Positions 33,275 through 42,038 of a DNA stretch of 64,000 nt are shown one piece after another. The stretch is from Streptomyces rubiginosohelvolus (lineage in GTDB: Bacteria; Actinomycetota; Actinomycetes; Streptomycetales; Streptomycetaceae). The stretch lies in NCBI RefSeq assembly GCF_014649875.1, contig NZ_BMTW01000009.1:1-64000 (forward strand), written 5' to 3'. Under the pieces are notes generated by a model that saw only the letters and a list, made by a program, of their open reading frames with translations, had not been told where the DNA came from and did no database searches. Position numbers and translations under genes: made by a program. The first letter of the stretch is position 1. Every line of letters begins with the position of its first letter.

Positions 33275-34138
33275 TCAGAACGTGGTGGTGGCCGAGGTGT
33301 CCCGGCGGCTGGCGTGCCACGGCAGGAGCAGCTTCTCGGCGATCTCGACGACGACGAACAGCACGACGCCGATCAGCGACATCACCAGCAGCCCCGCGAA
33401 GAGCATCGGTGTGTCGAGGTTGCCGTTGGCCTGGAGGATGACGTAGCCGAGTCCTTCGTTCGCTCCGACGAACTCGCCGACGACCGCGCCGGTCACCGCG
33501 AGGGTGACGGCCACCTTGAGTCCGGAGAACAGATGCGGCAGGGACGCCGGGAAGCGGATCTTCACGAAGGTCTGCCAGGGCTTCGCCCCCATCGTGGCGG
33601 ACAGTTGGAGCATCTCCGGGTCGACGGCCTTGAGCCCGGTGACCATCGAGATCACCACCGGGAAGAAGGCGATGAGCACGGCGATGAGGATCTTGGGCGC
33701 GATGCCGAACCCGAGCCACACCACGAAGAGCGGGGCGATGGCGATCTTCGGCACGACCTGGGCGAAGAGCAGGATCGGGTAGAGCGTGCGCTCGACCGTC
33801 GAGGAGTAGACCATCACCACCGCGGCCAGCACCCCGACGGCGACCGCGATGGCGAAGCCGAGGAGCGTCTCGTACGTCGTCACCCAGGTGTGCTGCCAGA
33901 GGTAACCGGCCTTCGAGGTCAGGACGTCGAGCGTCGCACCGGGCGACGGCACGAGATAGGCCTCGATCAGCTCGGCGGCCGCGATCACCCACCAGACCAC
34001 CAGGGCGGCCAGCAGCAGGGCGAGGGGCCGCCAGCTCTGTTCCGCCGCGCGGGCGAGCCGCTCCCCGGTCGTGGGACCGGCCCTGCGGGCGACCCCCGCC
34101 ACATCGGCGGGGCGCTTGCTGAGCGCGCTCTGGCTCAC
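33275..34138 (-). CDS. ABC transporter permease
   Basis: 287 residues with about six transmembrane helices and the EAA-like loop GAKPWQTFVKIRFPASLPHLFSGLK before the last helices, as in SsuC/TauC permeases. I chose the GTG at 34138 because AGGGAG lies 7 bp upstream. A longer frame to 34183 would place the Shine-Dalgarno inside the gene. It is first in the permease, binding protein, ATPase operon, which is transcribed away from the LacI operator at 34214-34236. Confidence 0.88.
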   Translation of the reverse strand: MSQSALSKRPADVAGVARRAGPTTGERLARAAEQSWRPLALLLAALVVWWVIAAAELIEAYLVPSPGATLDVLTSKAGYLWQHTWVTTYETLLGFAIAVAVGVLAAVVMVYSSTVERTLYPILLFAQVVPKIAIAPLFVVWLGFGIAPKILIAVLIAFFPVVISMVTGLKAVDPEMLQLSATMGAKPWQTFVKIRFPASLPHLFSGLKVAVTLAVTGAVVGEFVGANEGLGYVILQANGNLDTPMLFAGLLVMSLIGVVLFVVVEIAEKLLLPWHASRRDTSATTTF

Positions 34139-34213
34139 GGTGAACTCCCTGAACTTCGGGGGCAGTTGTGGAGAGCTGTGCAATGCTGCGATGCTGCGGG
34201 CCTGACCGTGAAG

Positions 34214-34236
34214 GCGCTTTCAGAAAGCGCTTTCTG
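34214..34236. promoter_or_regulatory. Nested LacI-type operator between the ABC operon and lacI
   Basis: Two overlapping perfect palindromes: GCGCTTTC-A-GAAAGCGC at 34214-34230 and CAGAAAGCGCTTTCTG at 34221-34236. The central GAAAGCGCTTTC is a classical LacI-family site and is repeated at 24684-24697. The overlap means two dimers could compete or alternate. Confidence 0.82.
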
Positions 34237-34255
34237 GTAAGGTGCCGCCACGCTA

Positions 34256-35416
34256 ATGACTGCTCCCGCGCACGGTCAAGAGGTCGTCCCGAAGTTTCGG
34301 GGCCCTGCCACCACCGCACCCCTGGGGGTCGAGTTGAGTGAACGGGAAACACCGGTCCACCCCGATACGCGACGTCGGGCCCCCGCCGCCCATGTGACGC
34401 TCGACGCGGTGGCGCGCGAGGCCGGCGTCTCGCTCGCCACCGCGTCCCGGGCCCTCAACGGCACCACCCGGGTCCGCGACGACCTGCGCGGCCGGGTGCG
34501 CGCCGCGGCCGATCTCCTCGGCTACATCCCCAACGCCCATGCCCAGGCCCTCGCGAGCGCCGAGGGCAACCGTACGGTCGGGCTGATCTGCCACGACGTG
34601 GGCGACCCGTACTTCGCGGGCATCGCGAGCGGGGTGATGCGCGCGGCCGCCGAGCAGGATCTGCTGGTGATGCTCGCCTCCACCTTCCGGGAACCGGCGC
34701 GGGAGATCGCGTACGTCTCGATGCTGCGGGCCCAGCGGGCGCGGGCCATCCTGCTGATCGGCTCCGGTTTCCAGGACCGGGCCTGGGAGCGGGCGATGGA
34801 CGCCGAGTTGGAGCCGTACGTCCGGGCGGGCGGCCGGGTCGCGGTGGTCAGCCGGCACCGGTCGATGCGGGTGGACACCGTCCAGCCGGAGAACCGGGCC
34901 GGGGCGGCGGCGCTCGCGGCCTCGCTGGTGAAGCTGGGACACCGGGACTTCGCGGTGCTCAGCGGTCCGCCCGAACTGACCACGGTGGCGGACCGGTTGG
35001 CGGGGTTCCGCGAAGGGCTCGCCGCCGCGGGCATCACCCTTCGGCGGGTGGTGCGGGGCGCGTTCACCCGGGAGGGCGGGCACGCGGCGGCCTGTCAGCT
35101 GCTGGCCGGCGGGGGCGCGCGGCCGACCTGCGTGTTCGCCGTGACCGATGTGATGGCGGTCGGCGCGCTGGCAGCGCTGCGGGAGGCCGGGGTGCGCGTC
35201 CCCGAGGACATGTCGCTCGCGGGGTTCGACGACATCCCCGTCGTACGGGAGGTGTCGCCGCCGCTGACCACGGTGGCGCTGCCGCTGACGGAGATGGGCG
35301 AGCAGGTCATCGCCCTCGCCCTGCGGAGGCCGTCGGGGGCGGGGCGCTCCAGGGTGCTGCGGATCGAGGGGGACGTGGTCCTGCGGGGCAGTACCGGTGC
35401 GCCGCCCGGGAGTTGA
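34256..35416 (+). CDS. LacI family transcriptional regulator
   Basis: 386 residues from the ATG at 34256. The HTH is VTLDAVAREAGVSLATASRALNGTT (about 47-71) and the hinge ends in ADLLGYIPNAHAQAL. The periplasmic-binding-like effector domain has GLICHDVGDPYFAGI and ends in the usual AGFDDIPVVREVSPPLTTV region. A TTG at 34334 is an alternative start nearer the HTH. It is divergent from the ABC importer over a nested operator. The same palindrome before the ThuA/dehydrogenase gene makes that locus a second probable target. The inducer is likely a sugar or sugar derivative. Confidence 0.9.
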   Translation: MTAPAHGQEVVPKFRGPATTAPLGVELSERETPVHPDTRRRAPAAHVTLDAVAREAGVSLATASRALNGTTRVRDDLRGRVRAAADLLGYIPNAHAQALASAEGNRTVGLICHDVGDPYFAGIASGVMRAAAEQDLLVMLASTFREPAREIAYVSMLRAQRARAILLIGSGFQDRAWERAMDAELEPYVRAGGRVAVVSRHRSMRVDTVQPENRAGAAALAASLVKLGHRDFAVLSGPPELTTVADRLAGFREGLAAAGITLRRVVRGAFTREGGHAAACQLLAGGGARPTCVFAVTDVMAVGALAALREAGVRVPEDMSLAGFDDIPVVREVSPPLTTVALPLTEMGEQVIALALRRPSGAGRSRVLRIEGDVVLRGSTGAPPGS

Positions 35417-35457
35417 TCGCTCGCGCCGTGCCGCCGTGCGATGGCGGGGCGGCGGTG

Positions 35458-36042
35458 TCAGACGGTGCGGTGGCCCTCCCGGTCGTCGATCTGGCGGACG
35501 AGTTCATGGGCGAGCGACTTGATGGTGTCGAGGCCCGCCCGCCCCCAGGGCCGTGGCACGGTGTCGACGGCACAGACGGTTCCCAGCGCGATGCCGGTAC
35601 GGTCGATCAGCGGCGCCCCGAGGTAGGAGCGGATGCCTATGTCGTCCACCACCGGATTGCCCGCGAAGCGCGGGTAGTCGCAGACGTCGTCGAGGACGAG
35701 GGCCTTGCGCCGGACGAGGACGTGCGGGCAGTAGCCGTGGTCGCGGGCCATGTAGCGGCTGCTGCGGTTGCTGCGCGCCGCGGCCGAACCGAGGTCCTGG
35801 CCACCGCGGTTGCCCGCCGGGGTGTGCAGTCCCGCGAAGAACTGCCGGTTCTCGTCGATGAAGTTGACCATCGAGAAGGGCGTGGCGGTGACTTCGGCCA
35901 CCTTGTCGGCGAAGGCGTCGAAGTTGTCGTAGGAGGCGTCGGGGCGTTCGCCGAGGTCCAGTTTGCGCAGCCGCTTGGCGCGGGCCGGGCCGTGCCGGTC
36001 GGTGGGCGTGAGGAGCATCCGGCCGGTGGCGAAGGATGTCAC
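35458..36042 (-). CDS. GAF domain protein of the conservon
   Basis: 194 residues. A GAF fold is visible from about residue 40: AEVTATPFSMVNFIDENRQFFAGLH, a GYCPHVL segment, IRSYLGAPLIDRTG and GTVCAVDTVPRPW. The GTG start overlaps the stop of the small GTPase-like gene (GTGA at 36039-36042), so it is translated with the conservon. A GAF protein here may act as a sensor or partner for the CvnA-D membrane complex. No output domain is attached. Confidence 0.85.
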   Translation of the reverse strand: MTSFATGRMLLTPTDRHGPARAKRLRKLDLGERPDASYDNFDAFADKVAEVTATPFSMVNFIDENRQFFAGLHTPAGNRGGQDLGSAAARSNRSSRYMARDHGYCPHVLVRRKALVLDDVCDYPRFAGNPVVDDIGIRSYLGAPLIDRTGIALGTVCAVDTVPRPWGRAGLDTIKSLAHELVRQIDDREGHRTV

Positions 36043-36662
36043 GGGTGGGCTCCGAAGGTCTGGAGTGGGGCGGGCGCCGCGGTGGCGTTGATGAGGTGCT
36101 GGACCAGGGTGACGAGGGCGCCCGTGCCGGAGCTGGCGATCCGCGCGTCGCACAGGACGACGGGCACCTCGGGCCCGAGGTCGAGCGCGGCGCGGATCTC
36201 GTCCGGCTCGTAGCGGTAGGCGCCGTCGAACTCGTTGACGGCGACGATGAATCCGATGCCGCGCCGTTCGAAGAAGTCGATCGCGCCGAAGCATTCGGCG
36301 AGGCGCCGGGTGTCGGCCAGCACGACCGCTCCGAGCGCGCCCTGGGAGAGTTCGTCCCACATGAACCAGAAGCGCTCCTGGCCCGGTGTGCCGAACAGGT
36401 AGAGCACGTGCTGCTCGGAGAGGGTGATCCGGCCGAAGTCCATGGCGACGGTGGTGGCCGTCTTGGACTCGACGCCTTCCAGGTTGTCCGTGCCCACACT
36501 GCTCTGGGTCAGCAACTCCTCGGTGGACAGCGGGGCGATCTCGCTGACCGCGCCCACGAACGTCGTCTTGCCGACGCCGAATCCTCCGGCGACCAGAACC
36601 TTGAGGGCCACGGGAAAGAACTCGGCGGTTCCGGTGCGGTCAGAGCTGTCGTCGTAAACCAT
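36039..36662 (-). CDS. cvnD: Conservon Ras-like ATP/GTP-binding protein CvnD
   Basis: 207 residues with P-loop GGFGVGKTTFVGAVSE (about 26-41), a DFGRITL switch region and FGTPGQERFWFMWDEL, equivalent to the Ras DxxG switch II. NEFDGAYRY is the NKxD-like base motif. It is the GTPase arm of a cvnABCD conservon, which is proposed to work like a membrane G-protein complex. It overlaps CvnC upstream and the GAF gene downstream. Confidence 0.93.
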   Translation of the reverse strand: MVYDDSSDRTGTAEFFPVALKVLVAGGFGVGKTTFVGAVSEIAPLSTEELLTQSSVGTDNLEGVESKTATTVAMDFGRITLSEQHVLYLFGTPGQERFWFMWDELSQGALGAVVLADTRRLAECFGAIDFFERRGIGFIVAVNEFDGAYRYEPDEIRAALDLGPEVPVVLCDARIASSGTGALVTLVQHLINATAAPAPLQTFGAHP

Positions 36663-37011
36663 CGAGCACTGCCTCCAGCAGGGATCGGTCGGTGGGCATG
36701 TCGTGGAAAGCGGGGGCGTGCGCGGTGACCGCGCCGCAGGCGACCAGGTCGGAGAGGATGACCTTGGCGACGACCGCGGGCAGCCGGAGGTGTGCGGCGA
36801 TCTCGGCGACGGACATCGGCCCTTCGCACATGCCGAGGGCGACGGTGTGTTCCGGGCCGAGCGGGATGTCCGGCTCGATGCCCGTGGCCATGATCAGGGA
36901 CAGCAGGTCGAACGCGGTGGACGGCCGGGTCCGGCCGTTGCTGATCGTGTACGGGCGGATCAGCCGGCCGGCCGCGTCGTCGAGCAGGGGCCCGTCCTGC
37001 GGGGCCGGCAT
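36640..37011 (-). CDS. cvnC: DUF742 protein CvnC
   Basis: 123 residues. The DUF742 pattern is RLIRPYTISNGRTRPST followed by a winged-helix-like AEIAAHLRLPAVVAKVILSDLV. Third gene of the conservon, overlapping cvnD by 23 bases and two bases from cvnB. Probably links the roadblock protein to the GTPase. Confidence 0.92.
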   Translation of the reverse strand: MPAPQDGPLLDDAAGRLIRPYTISNGRTRPSTAFDLLSLIMATGIEPDIPLGPEHTVALGMCEGPMSVAEIAAHLRLPAVVAKVILSDLVACGAVTAHAPAFHDMPTDRSLLEAVLDGLRRQL

Positions 37012-37013
37012 CC

Positions 37014-37448
37014 TCAGATCCCCGGGGTGAACGGCGCGCCGGCCGGCTGCCGCAGCGGGGTCGTCAGATAGGGGCGGACGCTCTTGACCAGCATCGCCAT
37101 CTCGTAGCCGAGCACCGCGGCGTCCGCCTCACGCCCGGCGAGGACGGCGAGACAGGTGCCGGATCCGGCGGTGGAGACGAACAGGAGCGTGGAGTCCAGT
37201 TCGACGACCACCTGCCGGACGTCGCCGTTGTCCCCGAACCGGGCCCCGGCGCTGCGACCCAGCGAGTACAGACCGGCAGCCAGGGCGGCCATGTGGTCGG
37301 CGCTGTCGGGGTCCATGCCGTGCACGGATTTCACCAGCCCGTCGGCGGAGAGCAGAACCGCGCTGCGCGTGTAGGGCACGCGCTGGACCAGCCCGCTCAG
37401 CAGCCAGTCCAGGTCCGAGGCCTGACCGGACGGCATATCGCTCGTCAT
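37014..37448 (-). CDS. cvnB: Roadblock/LC7 domain protein CvnB
   Basis: 144 residues with the roadblock/LC7 core DLDWLLSGLVQRVPYTRSAVLLSADGL and AALAAGLYSLGRSAG. In related systems this fold acts as an effector or regulator of Ras-like GTPases such as CvnD. It sits five bases downstream of cvnA. Confidence 0.93.
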   Translation of the reverse strand: MTSDMPSGQASDLDWLLSGLVQRVPYTRSAVLLSADGLVKSVHGMDPDSADHMAALAAGLYSLGRSAGARFGDNGDVRQVVVELDSTLLFVSTAGSGTCLAVLAGREADAAVLGYEMAMLVKSVRPYLTTPLRQPAGAPFTPGI

Positions 37449-37453
37449 GGTGT

Positions 37454-39592
37454 CTACTCCTTGAAGGTGGTGTCTTTACGGGGTTCCGGGACGGCCTGGC
37501 CCGGTACGAAGGGCTCGCCGGCCCCCCGGTCGTGGGTGCCTTCGCCGTAGCTGCCGAGTGCGTACGCGGCGGTGTCGTGCGGGTACGCGTCGGGCGGGTA
37601 GCTGTCCGGTACGGGCAGACCACCCGCGGGCAGCGCGTGGTCCGGCCGCGACGCCCGGGCCGGACCTGGCCGGTCGTGCGGTGGAGTGGCTCCGCGTACG
37701 GGGAGGGGCGAGAGGGATTCGAGAGGGGCGTCGAGCGCGGTCTGCCCGCCGGGTCCGGTGGCGCCGCCGGGATTCCCGTATCCGCTCTCGGAACCCTCCT
37801 CCTCGGCGGTCTGGGCCTCGGCGAGGTCGACGCCGCGCCGGAAGGCGGCCATGAGGCCGGGGTCGTGCAGGGCGTGCTCGTCCTCGACACGCGGGGCGGG
37901 CGCCTCGCGCAGCTGCGGTACGAGACTCTCCTGGTTCGTCCGCTTGGGCAGTTCCGGCCGGGCGGGAGAGGGCGCCACGTGGTCGCGCTCGGGTACGGCC
38001 GCCGGGGCCGGCCGGTCGTCGCGCTCGTGGACGGCCGCTGCCGACGGGCCGCCGCGCTCGGCGGGCGAGGCGGGCGGTGCCGGCCGGTCGATGCGCTCGG
38101 CACGCAGCGGGAGGGGCGGGGCCTCGCCCGCGGGCGGTCCGGGACGTCCGTTCGGAGTGGGGCCGGGCGCGTGTCCGTTCGGCGTGGGGCCGGGTGCCCG
38201 GGACGGGGCGCCCGTGGATGCCCGGTCCCCGGACGGGACCGCGGGCCGGGGGGTGCCGTTCTGCGGTGGAGCGGCTGGGCTCCCGGCCTCGACGGGCGGC
38301 CGGTGCACGGCGCCGGGGGGCGGTACGGGCACGGCGTCGGCGGCCGGTGGCGCGTCGGGATCGGCCCCGAGCAGCGACTGCGGAAGGACCAGCACCGCTT
38401 GCGTACCGCCGTAGATGTTGCTCTGGAGGCGGACGGCGATGCCGTGGCGTCGGGCGAGGGCCGAGACGACGAACAGGCCGATGCGCCCGTCCTGGAGCAG
38501 ATGCGCGACGTTGACCTGGTCGGGGTCGGAGAGCAGGGCGTTCATCCGCTTCTGCTCGCGTTCCGGCATCCCCAGGCCGCGGTCCTCGACCTCCAGGGCG
38601 AGCCCGGCGGTGACCTGCTGGACGCGCAGCAGCACCTGGGTGTGGGGGGCGGAGAACACCGTGGCGTTCTCGACGAGCTCGGCCAGGAGGTGGATGACGT
38701 CGGCGACGGCGTGGCCGCGCAGGGTGCCGTCCATCGGCGGGACCAGCTTGACCCGGGGGTACTGCTCGACCTCGGCGATGGCCGAGCGGAGCACCTCGGT
38801 CATGGTGACGGGGTTGCTCCACTGGCGCCGGGAGACGGCCCCGCCGAGGACGGCGAGGTTCTCCGCGTGGCGGCGGATCCGGGTGGCGAGGTGGTCGACG
38901 TGGAAGAGGCCCTTGAGGAGGTCGGGGTCCTCGACCTCGTGCTCCAGCTCGTCGAGGATCTGGATCTCGCGGTGGACGAGGGATTGCAGCCGCCGCGCGA
39001 GGTTGACGAAGACCTCGACCTTCTGTTCGTTGCCGGCGCTGCTGAAGAGCTGGGAGGCCTGGACGACGGCGGCGACGGAGGCTTCCTGGGCCCGGGCCAT
39101 CTCCTGTCCGAGCAGGTCGAAGGCGTCGCCCCCGGGCGTGGGGGGCGGTGAGGGCCGCCGCTCGGCGACGGATTCCCCGTTGCGGAGCTGTTCCACCACG
39201 CGTTGCAGCTCGGCCTGGCCCTGGGCGCTGGCCCGCCGGAGCGCGAGGGCCCGGTCGAGCACCTGGCCCGCCACGCGGTTGGCGCCGAGGTAGGCGGCCG
39301 CGACGGCGGCGACCGCCAGGGCGCCCGATCCGCCGAGCGCCGCCCAGAGGCTGGGCGAGGAGCCGACGCCTCCGGCGCGGACGGTGAAGATGACGGCCGC
39401 GGCGCCGCTCAGCACCGCGGCGACGGCCGGGAGCAGCGCGGTCCGCAGCAGCTGGGGGCGGATGCGGGCGTCGGGGGAAGGCCCTGCGGCGCGCGGCCTG
39501 CTCGGGGCCGAGTGGCCGCGCGTGCCGGGGCGGCCGTGCCGCCCGCCCTCACGGCGGTCCGGTCGCGCGTCGGGTGCGCGAAGTTGAGACAT
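37454..39592 (-). CDS. cvnA: Conservon histidine kinase-like protein CvnA (nitrate/nitrite sensor type)
   Basis: 712 residues. Two transmembrane helices are at about 50-70 and 80-105. A coiled helical region with QVVEQLRNGES-type repeats leads to a HATPase domain with HLLAELVENATVFSAPHTQVLLRV (N-box) and EVEDRGLGMPEREQ (G-box). The C-terminal 280 residues are Pro/Ala/Arg-rich and disordered. No clear phospho-His box is present, as usual for CvnA. The ATG at 39592 has GAGGA upstream. First gene of cvnABCD-GAF. Confidence 0.92.
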   Translation of the reverse strand: MSQLRAPDARPDRREGGRHGRPGTRGHSAPSRPRAAGPSPDARIRPQLLRTALLPAVAAVLSGAAAVIFTVRAGGVGSSPSLWAALGGSGALAVAAVAAAYLGANRVAGQVLDRALALRRASAQGQAELQRVVEQLRNGESVAERRPSPPPTPGGDAFDLLGQEMARAQEASVAAVVQASQLFSSAGNEQKVEVFVNLARRLQSLVHREIQILDELEHEVEDPDLLKGLFHVDHLATRIRRHAENLAVLGGAVSRRQWSNPVTMTEVLRSAIAEVEQYPRVKLVPPMDGTLRGHAVADVIHLLAELVENATVFSAPHTQVLLRVQQVTAGLALEVEDRGLGMPEREQKRMNALLSDPDQVNVAHLLQDGRIGLFVVSALARRHGIAVRLQSNIYGGTQAVLVLPQSLLGADPDAPPAADAVPVPPPGAVHRPPVEAGSPAAPPQNGTPRPAVPSGDRASTGAPSRAPGPTPNGHAPGPTPNGRPGPPAGEAPPLPLRAERIDRPAPPASPAERGGPSAAAVHERDDRPAPAAVPERDHVAPSPARPELPKRTNQESLVPQLREAPAPRVEDEHALHDPGLMAAFRRGVDLAEAQTAEEEGSESGYGNPGGATGPGGQTALDAPLESLSPLPVRGATPPHDRPGPARASRPDHALPAGGLPVPDSYPPDAYPHDTAAYALGSYGEGTHDRGAGEPFVPGQAVPEPRKDTTFKE

Positions 39593-39934
39593 CAGCGTCC
39601 TCGGTACAGGGGGCACCGGGGATCGGCGGTCGTGCCGGCGTCCATGCGGTGGCCCCTACGGTGGTCGGTCAGGCGCGGGTCATCGGTCGGGCAGGCCCGA
39701 ACGTCATGAGCCCACCGTTGATCACCGGGCACACACGGTAGTCGTCAATGACGTATGCGCGACGGGCAGTTGTCGAACTTGCCCGCCATCCGTCCCACTC
39801 TGGTATGAGCCCTCGCACGCGCACCCGATTACGCAGCCTTGGCCCTGGGTTTACCCGCAGGTAGGGCACCCCCCGCAGGAGCGGGAGGGCGGCCGGTTAC
39901 CATATGAGCGCCGCCTAGCTCGAAAGATAAACTT
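39593..39934. other. Divergent intergenic region between cvnA and the GAPDH gene
   Basis: 342 bases without a gene. It must hold the promoters of both flanking genes. A TTGACG word lies on the minus strand near 39743. A purine-rich GAAAGATAAA precedes the GAPDH GTG. No palindromic operator stands out. Confidence 0.45.
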
Positions 39935-41380
39935 GTGACTGTCAATGACGACTCGTTCACCAACTGGATGCACCGCGAGGAGATCGCGGAGTCGATGATC
40001 CCGATCATCGGGAAGCTGCACCGCGAGCAGGACGTGAACGTCCTGCTGCACAGCCGCTCCCTGGTGAACAAGTCGGTGGTCAGCATCCTCAAGACCCACC
40101 GCTTCGCCCGGCAGATCGCGGGCGAGGAGCTCTCGGTCACCGAGACGATGCCCTTCCTCAAGGCTCTGACGACGCTCGATCTCGGCCCGTCCCAGATCGA
40201 CATAGGCATGCTGGCCGCCACCTACCGGGCCGACGGCCGCGGACTCTCCGTCGAGGAGTTCACCGCGGAGGCCGTCGCCGGGGCGACGGGCGACAACAAG
40301 ATCGAGCGCCGCGCCTCGCGTGACGTGGTGCTCTACGGCTTCGGCCGCATCGGCCGGCTCATCGCCCGTCTGCTCATCGAGAAGGCCGGTTCGGGCAACG
40401 GCCTGCGCCTGCGGGCCATCGTCGTCCGCAAGGGCTCCGGCCAGGACATCGTCAAGCGCGCCTCGCTGCTGCGGCGCGACTCGATCCACGGCCAGTTCCA
40501 GGGCACGATCACCGTGGACGAGGCGAACAACAAGATCATCGCCAATGGCAACGAGATCCAGATGATCTACTCGGACGACCCGACGACGGTCGACTACACG
40601 GCGTACGGCATCAAGGACGCCATCCTGATCGACAACACCGGCCGGTGGCGGGACCGCGAGGGCCTCTCCAAGCACCTCCAGGCGGGCATCGCCAAGGTCG
40701 TGCTCACGGCTCCGGGCAAGGGCGACGTCCCGAACATCGTGCACGGCGTCAACCACGACACGGTCAAGCCGGACGAGCAGATCCTGTCCTGCGCGTCCTG
40801 CACGACCAACGCGATCGTCCCGCCGCTGAAGGCGATGGCGGACGAGTACGGCGTTCTGCGCGGGCACGTGGAGACCGTCCACTCGTACACCAACGACCAG
40901 AACCTGCTGGACAATTACCACGGTTCCGACCGTCGTGGCCGTTCGGCGGCGCTCAACATGGTCATCACCGAGACCGGGGCCGCGTCGGCCGTGGCCAAGG
41001 CGCTGCCCGAGCTGAAGGCGCCGATCACCGGCAGCTCGATCCGCGTCCCGGTGCCGGACGTATCGATCGCCATCCTCAGCCTGCGGCTGGAGCGCGAGAC
41101 CACCCGCGAGGAGGTCCTCGACTACCTCCGCAACGTGTCGCTGGCCTCGCCGCTCAAGCGCCAGATCGACTTCATCAGCGCGCCCGACGCGGTCTCCAGC
41201 GACTTCATCGGCTCGCGCCACGCCTCGATCGTCGACGCGGGCGCGACCAAGGTCGACGGCGACAACGCGATCCTCTACCTCTGGTACGACAACGAGTTCG
41301 GCTACTCGTGCCAGGTCATCCGGGTCGTCCAGCACGTCTCCGGCGTGGAGTACCCGACCTACCCGGCCCCGGCGGTCTGA
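39935..41380 (+). CDS. gap: Glyceraldehyde-3-phosphate dehydrogenase, long form
   Basis: 481 residues from GTG, about 130 more than the usual enzyme. Residues 1-127 are an all-helical extension. The NAD-binding start is GFGRIGR at 135-141. The catalytic motif SCASCTTN puts the nucleophilic Cys at 289, followed by VHSYTNDQNLLDNYH and a C-terminal WYDNEFGYS. It oxidises glyceraldehyde-3-phosphate or runs in the gluconeogenic direction. Long GAPDHs of this kind exist in Streptomyces beside the main glycolytic enzyme. The extension's role is unknown. Confidence 0.93.
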   Translation: MTVNDDSFTNWMHREEIAESMIPIIGKLHREQDVNVLLHSRSLVNKSVVSILKTHRFARQIAGEELSVTETMPFLKALTTLDLGPSQIDIGMLAATYRADGRGLSVEEFTAEAVAGATGDNKIERRASRDVVLYGFGRIGRLIARLLIEKAGSGNGLRLRAIVVRKGSGQDIVKRASLLRRDSIHGQFQGTITVDEANNKIIANGNEIQMIYSDDPTTVDYTAYGIKDAILIDNTGRWRDREGLSKHLQAGIAKVVLTAPGKGDVPNIVHGVNHDTVKPDEQILSCASCTTNAIVPPLKAMADEYGVLRGHVETVHSYTNDQNLLDNYHGSDRRGRSAALNMVITETGAASAVAKALPELKAPITGSSIRVPVPDVSIAILSLRLERETTREEVLDYLRNVSLASPLKRQIDFISAPDAVSSDFIGSRHASIVDAGATKVDGDNAILYLWYDNEFGYSCQVIRVVQHVSGVEYPTYPAPAV

Positions 41381-41409
41381 CGCCCCCGGTACGCCCATCC
41401 GTACGACGC

Positions 41410-41443
41410 CCGGTGCCCGGCAGGTCCGCCTGCCGGGCACCGG
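41410..41443 (+). terminator. Intrinsic terminator after GAPDH
   Basis: A 15-bp perfect stem, CCGGTGCCCGGCAGG at 41410-41424 with its complement at 41429-41443, and a TCCG loop. It lies between GAPDH and the convergent SnoaL-like gene. Confidence 0.8.
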
Positions 41444-41463
41444 CGTGAGGTGGGGGCCGGGCG

Positions 41464-41976
41464 TCAGTCCCCGGTACGGTCGTCCGCCGGGCCCAGCCGT
41501 TCGGTGGGCCCGGCGAAGTCGAGGAAGAGGTCCCGCGCGGCGAGGAGCCACCGTCCTTCGGCTTTGCGGAAGGTGTCCTCGTAGCGCCCGACCTGCACGG
41601 GGAGGCGCGGCGGCAGCATGCCGCCGGTGTGGCCGTCCACGCGGAACGTCGTGAAGTACGTGCTCGCGGTCGCGGTCGAGGCGGATGTCAGGGTCACCAG
41701 GATGTTGGTGCACAGACGGCGCGAGAGCCGGTCGGCGGGACGTCCGGCGAAGTAGGCGCGCAGCGCGTCCCGGCCCTCGATCCGCCGGTCCCCCTCGGCC
41801 CACTCCCAGACCCCGTCCGGTGTGAACAGCTCGGCCACATCGCCGGGTTCACCCAGATCGAGCCGACGGACGAACTCGACGATCAGCCGCTCGCAGGCAC
41901 GCTCGGCGATCAGACGGTCCAGGAGCCCCAGGGGATCCGGTCGGTCCAGGGGATCCAGCGCATCGGTGGTGTCCAT
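41464..41976 (-). CDS. SnoaL/NTF2-like fold protein
   Basis: 170 residues. The pattern ERLIVEFVRRLDLGEPGDVAELFTPDGVWEW followed by RIEGRDALRAYF is the SnoaL_4/ketosteroid-isomerase-like fold. The C-terminal sheet is GRYEDTFRKAEGRWLLAARDLFLDF. Such proteins are small cyclases, isomerases or binding proteins. The substrate cannot be inferred, and catalytic Asp/His positions are only generic. Confidence 0.85.
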   Translation of the reverse strand: MDTTDALDPLDRPDPLGLLDRLIAERACERLIVEFVRRLDLGEPGDVAELFTPDGVWEWAEGDRRIEGRDALRAYFAGRPADRLSRRLCTNILVTLTSASTATASTYFTTFRVDGHTGGMLPPRLPVQVGRYEDTFRKAEGRWLLAARDLFLDFAGPTERLGPADDRTGD

Positions 41977-42038
41977 CGCTCCTTCCTACCAACGCGCCCC
42001 GGGGCCGCACGACTTGTTTTCGACGGACGCAGGGCGCG

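Noticed and set aside
34139..34255. TPP riboswitch before the THI5-like ABC operon
   Set aside because: The leader is short and has none of the conserved THI-box blocks; only LacI-type palindromes are seen.
39851..41803. A 650-residue antisense frame opposite GAPDH
   Set aside because: Low-complexity mirror of the real gene, with no motifs and no ribosome binding site.
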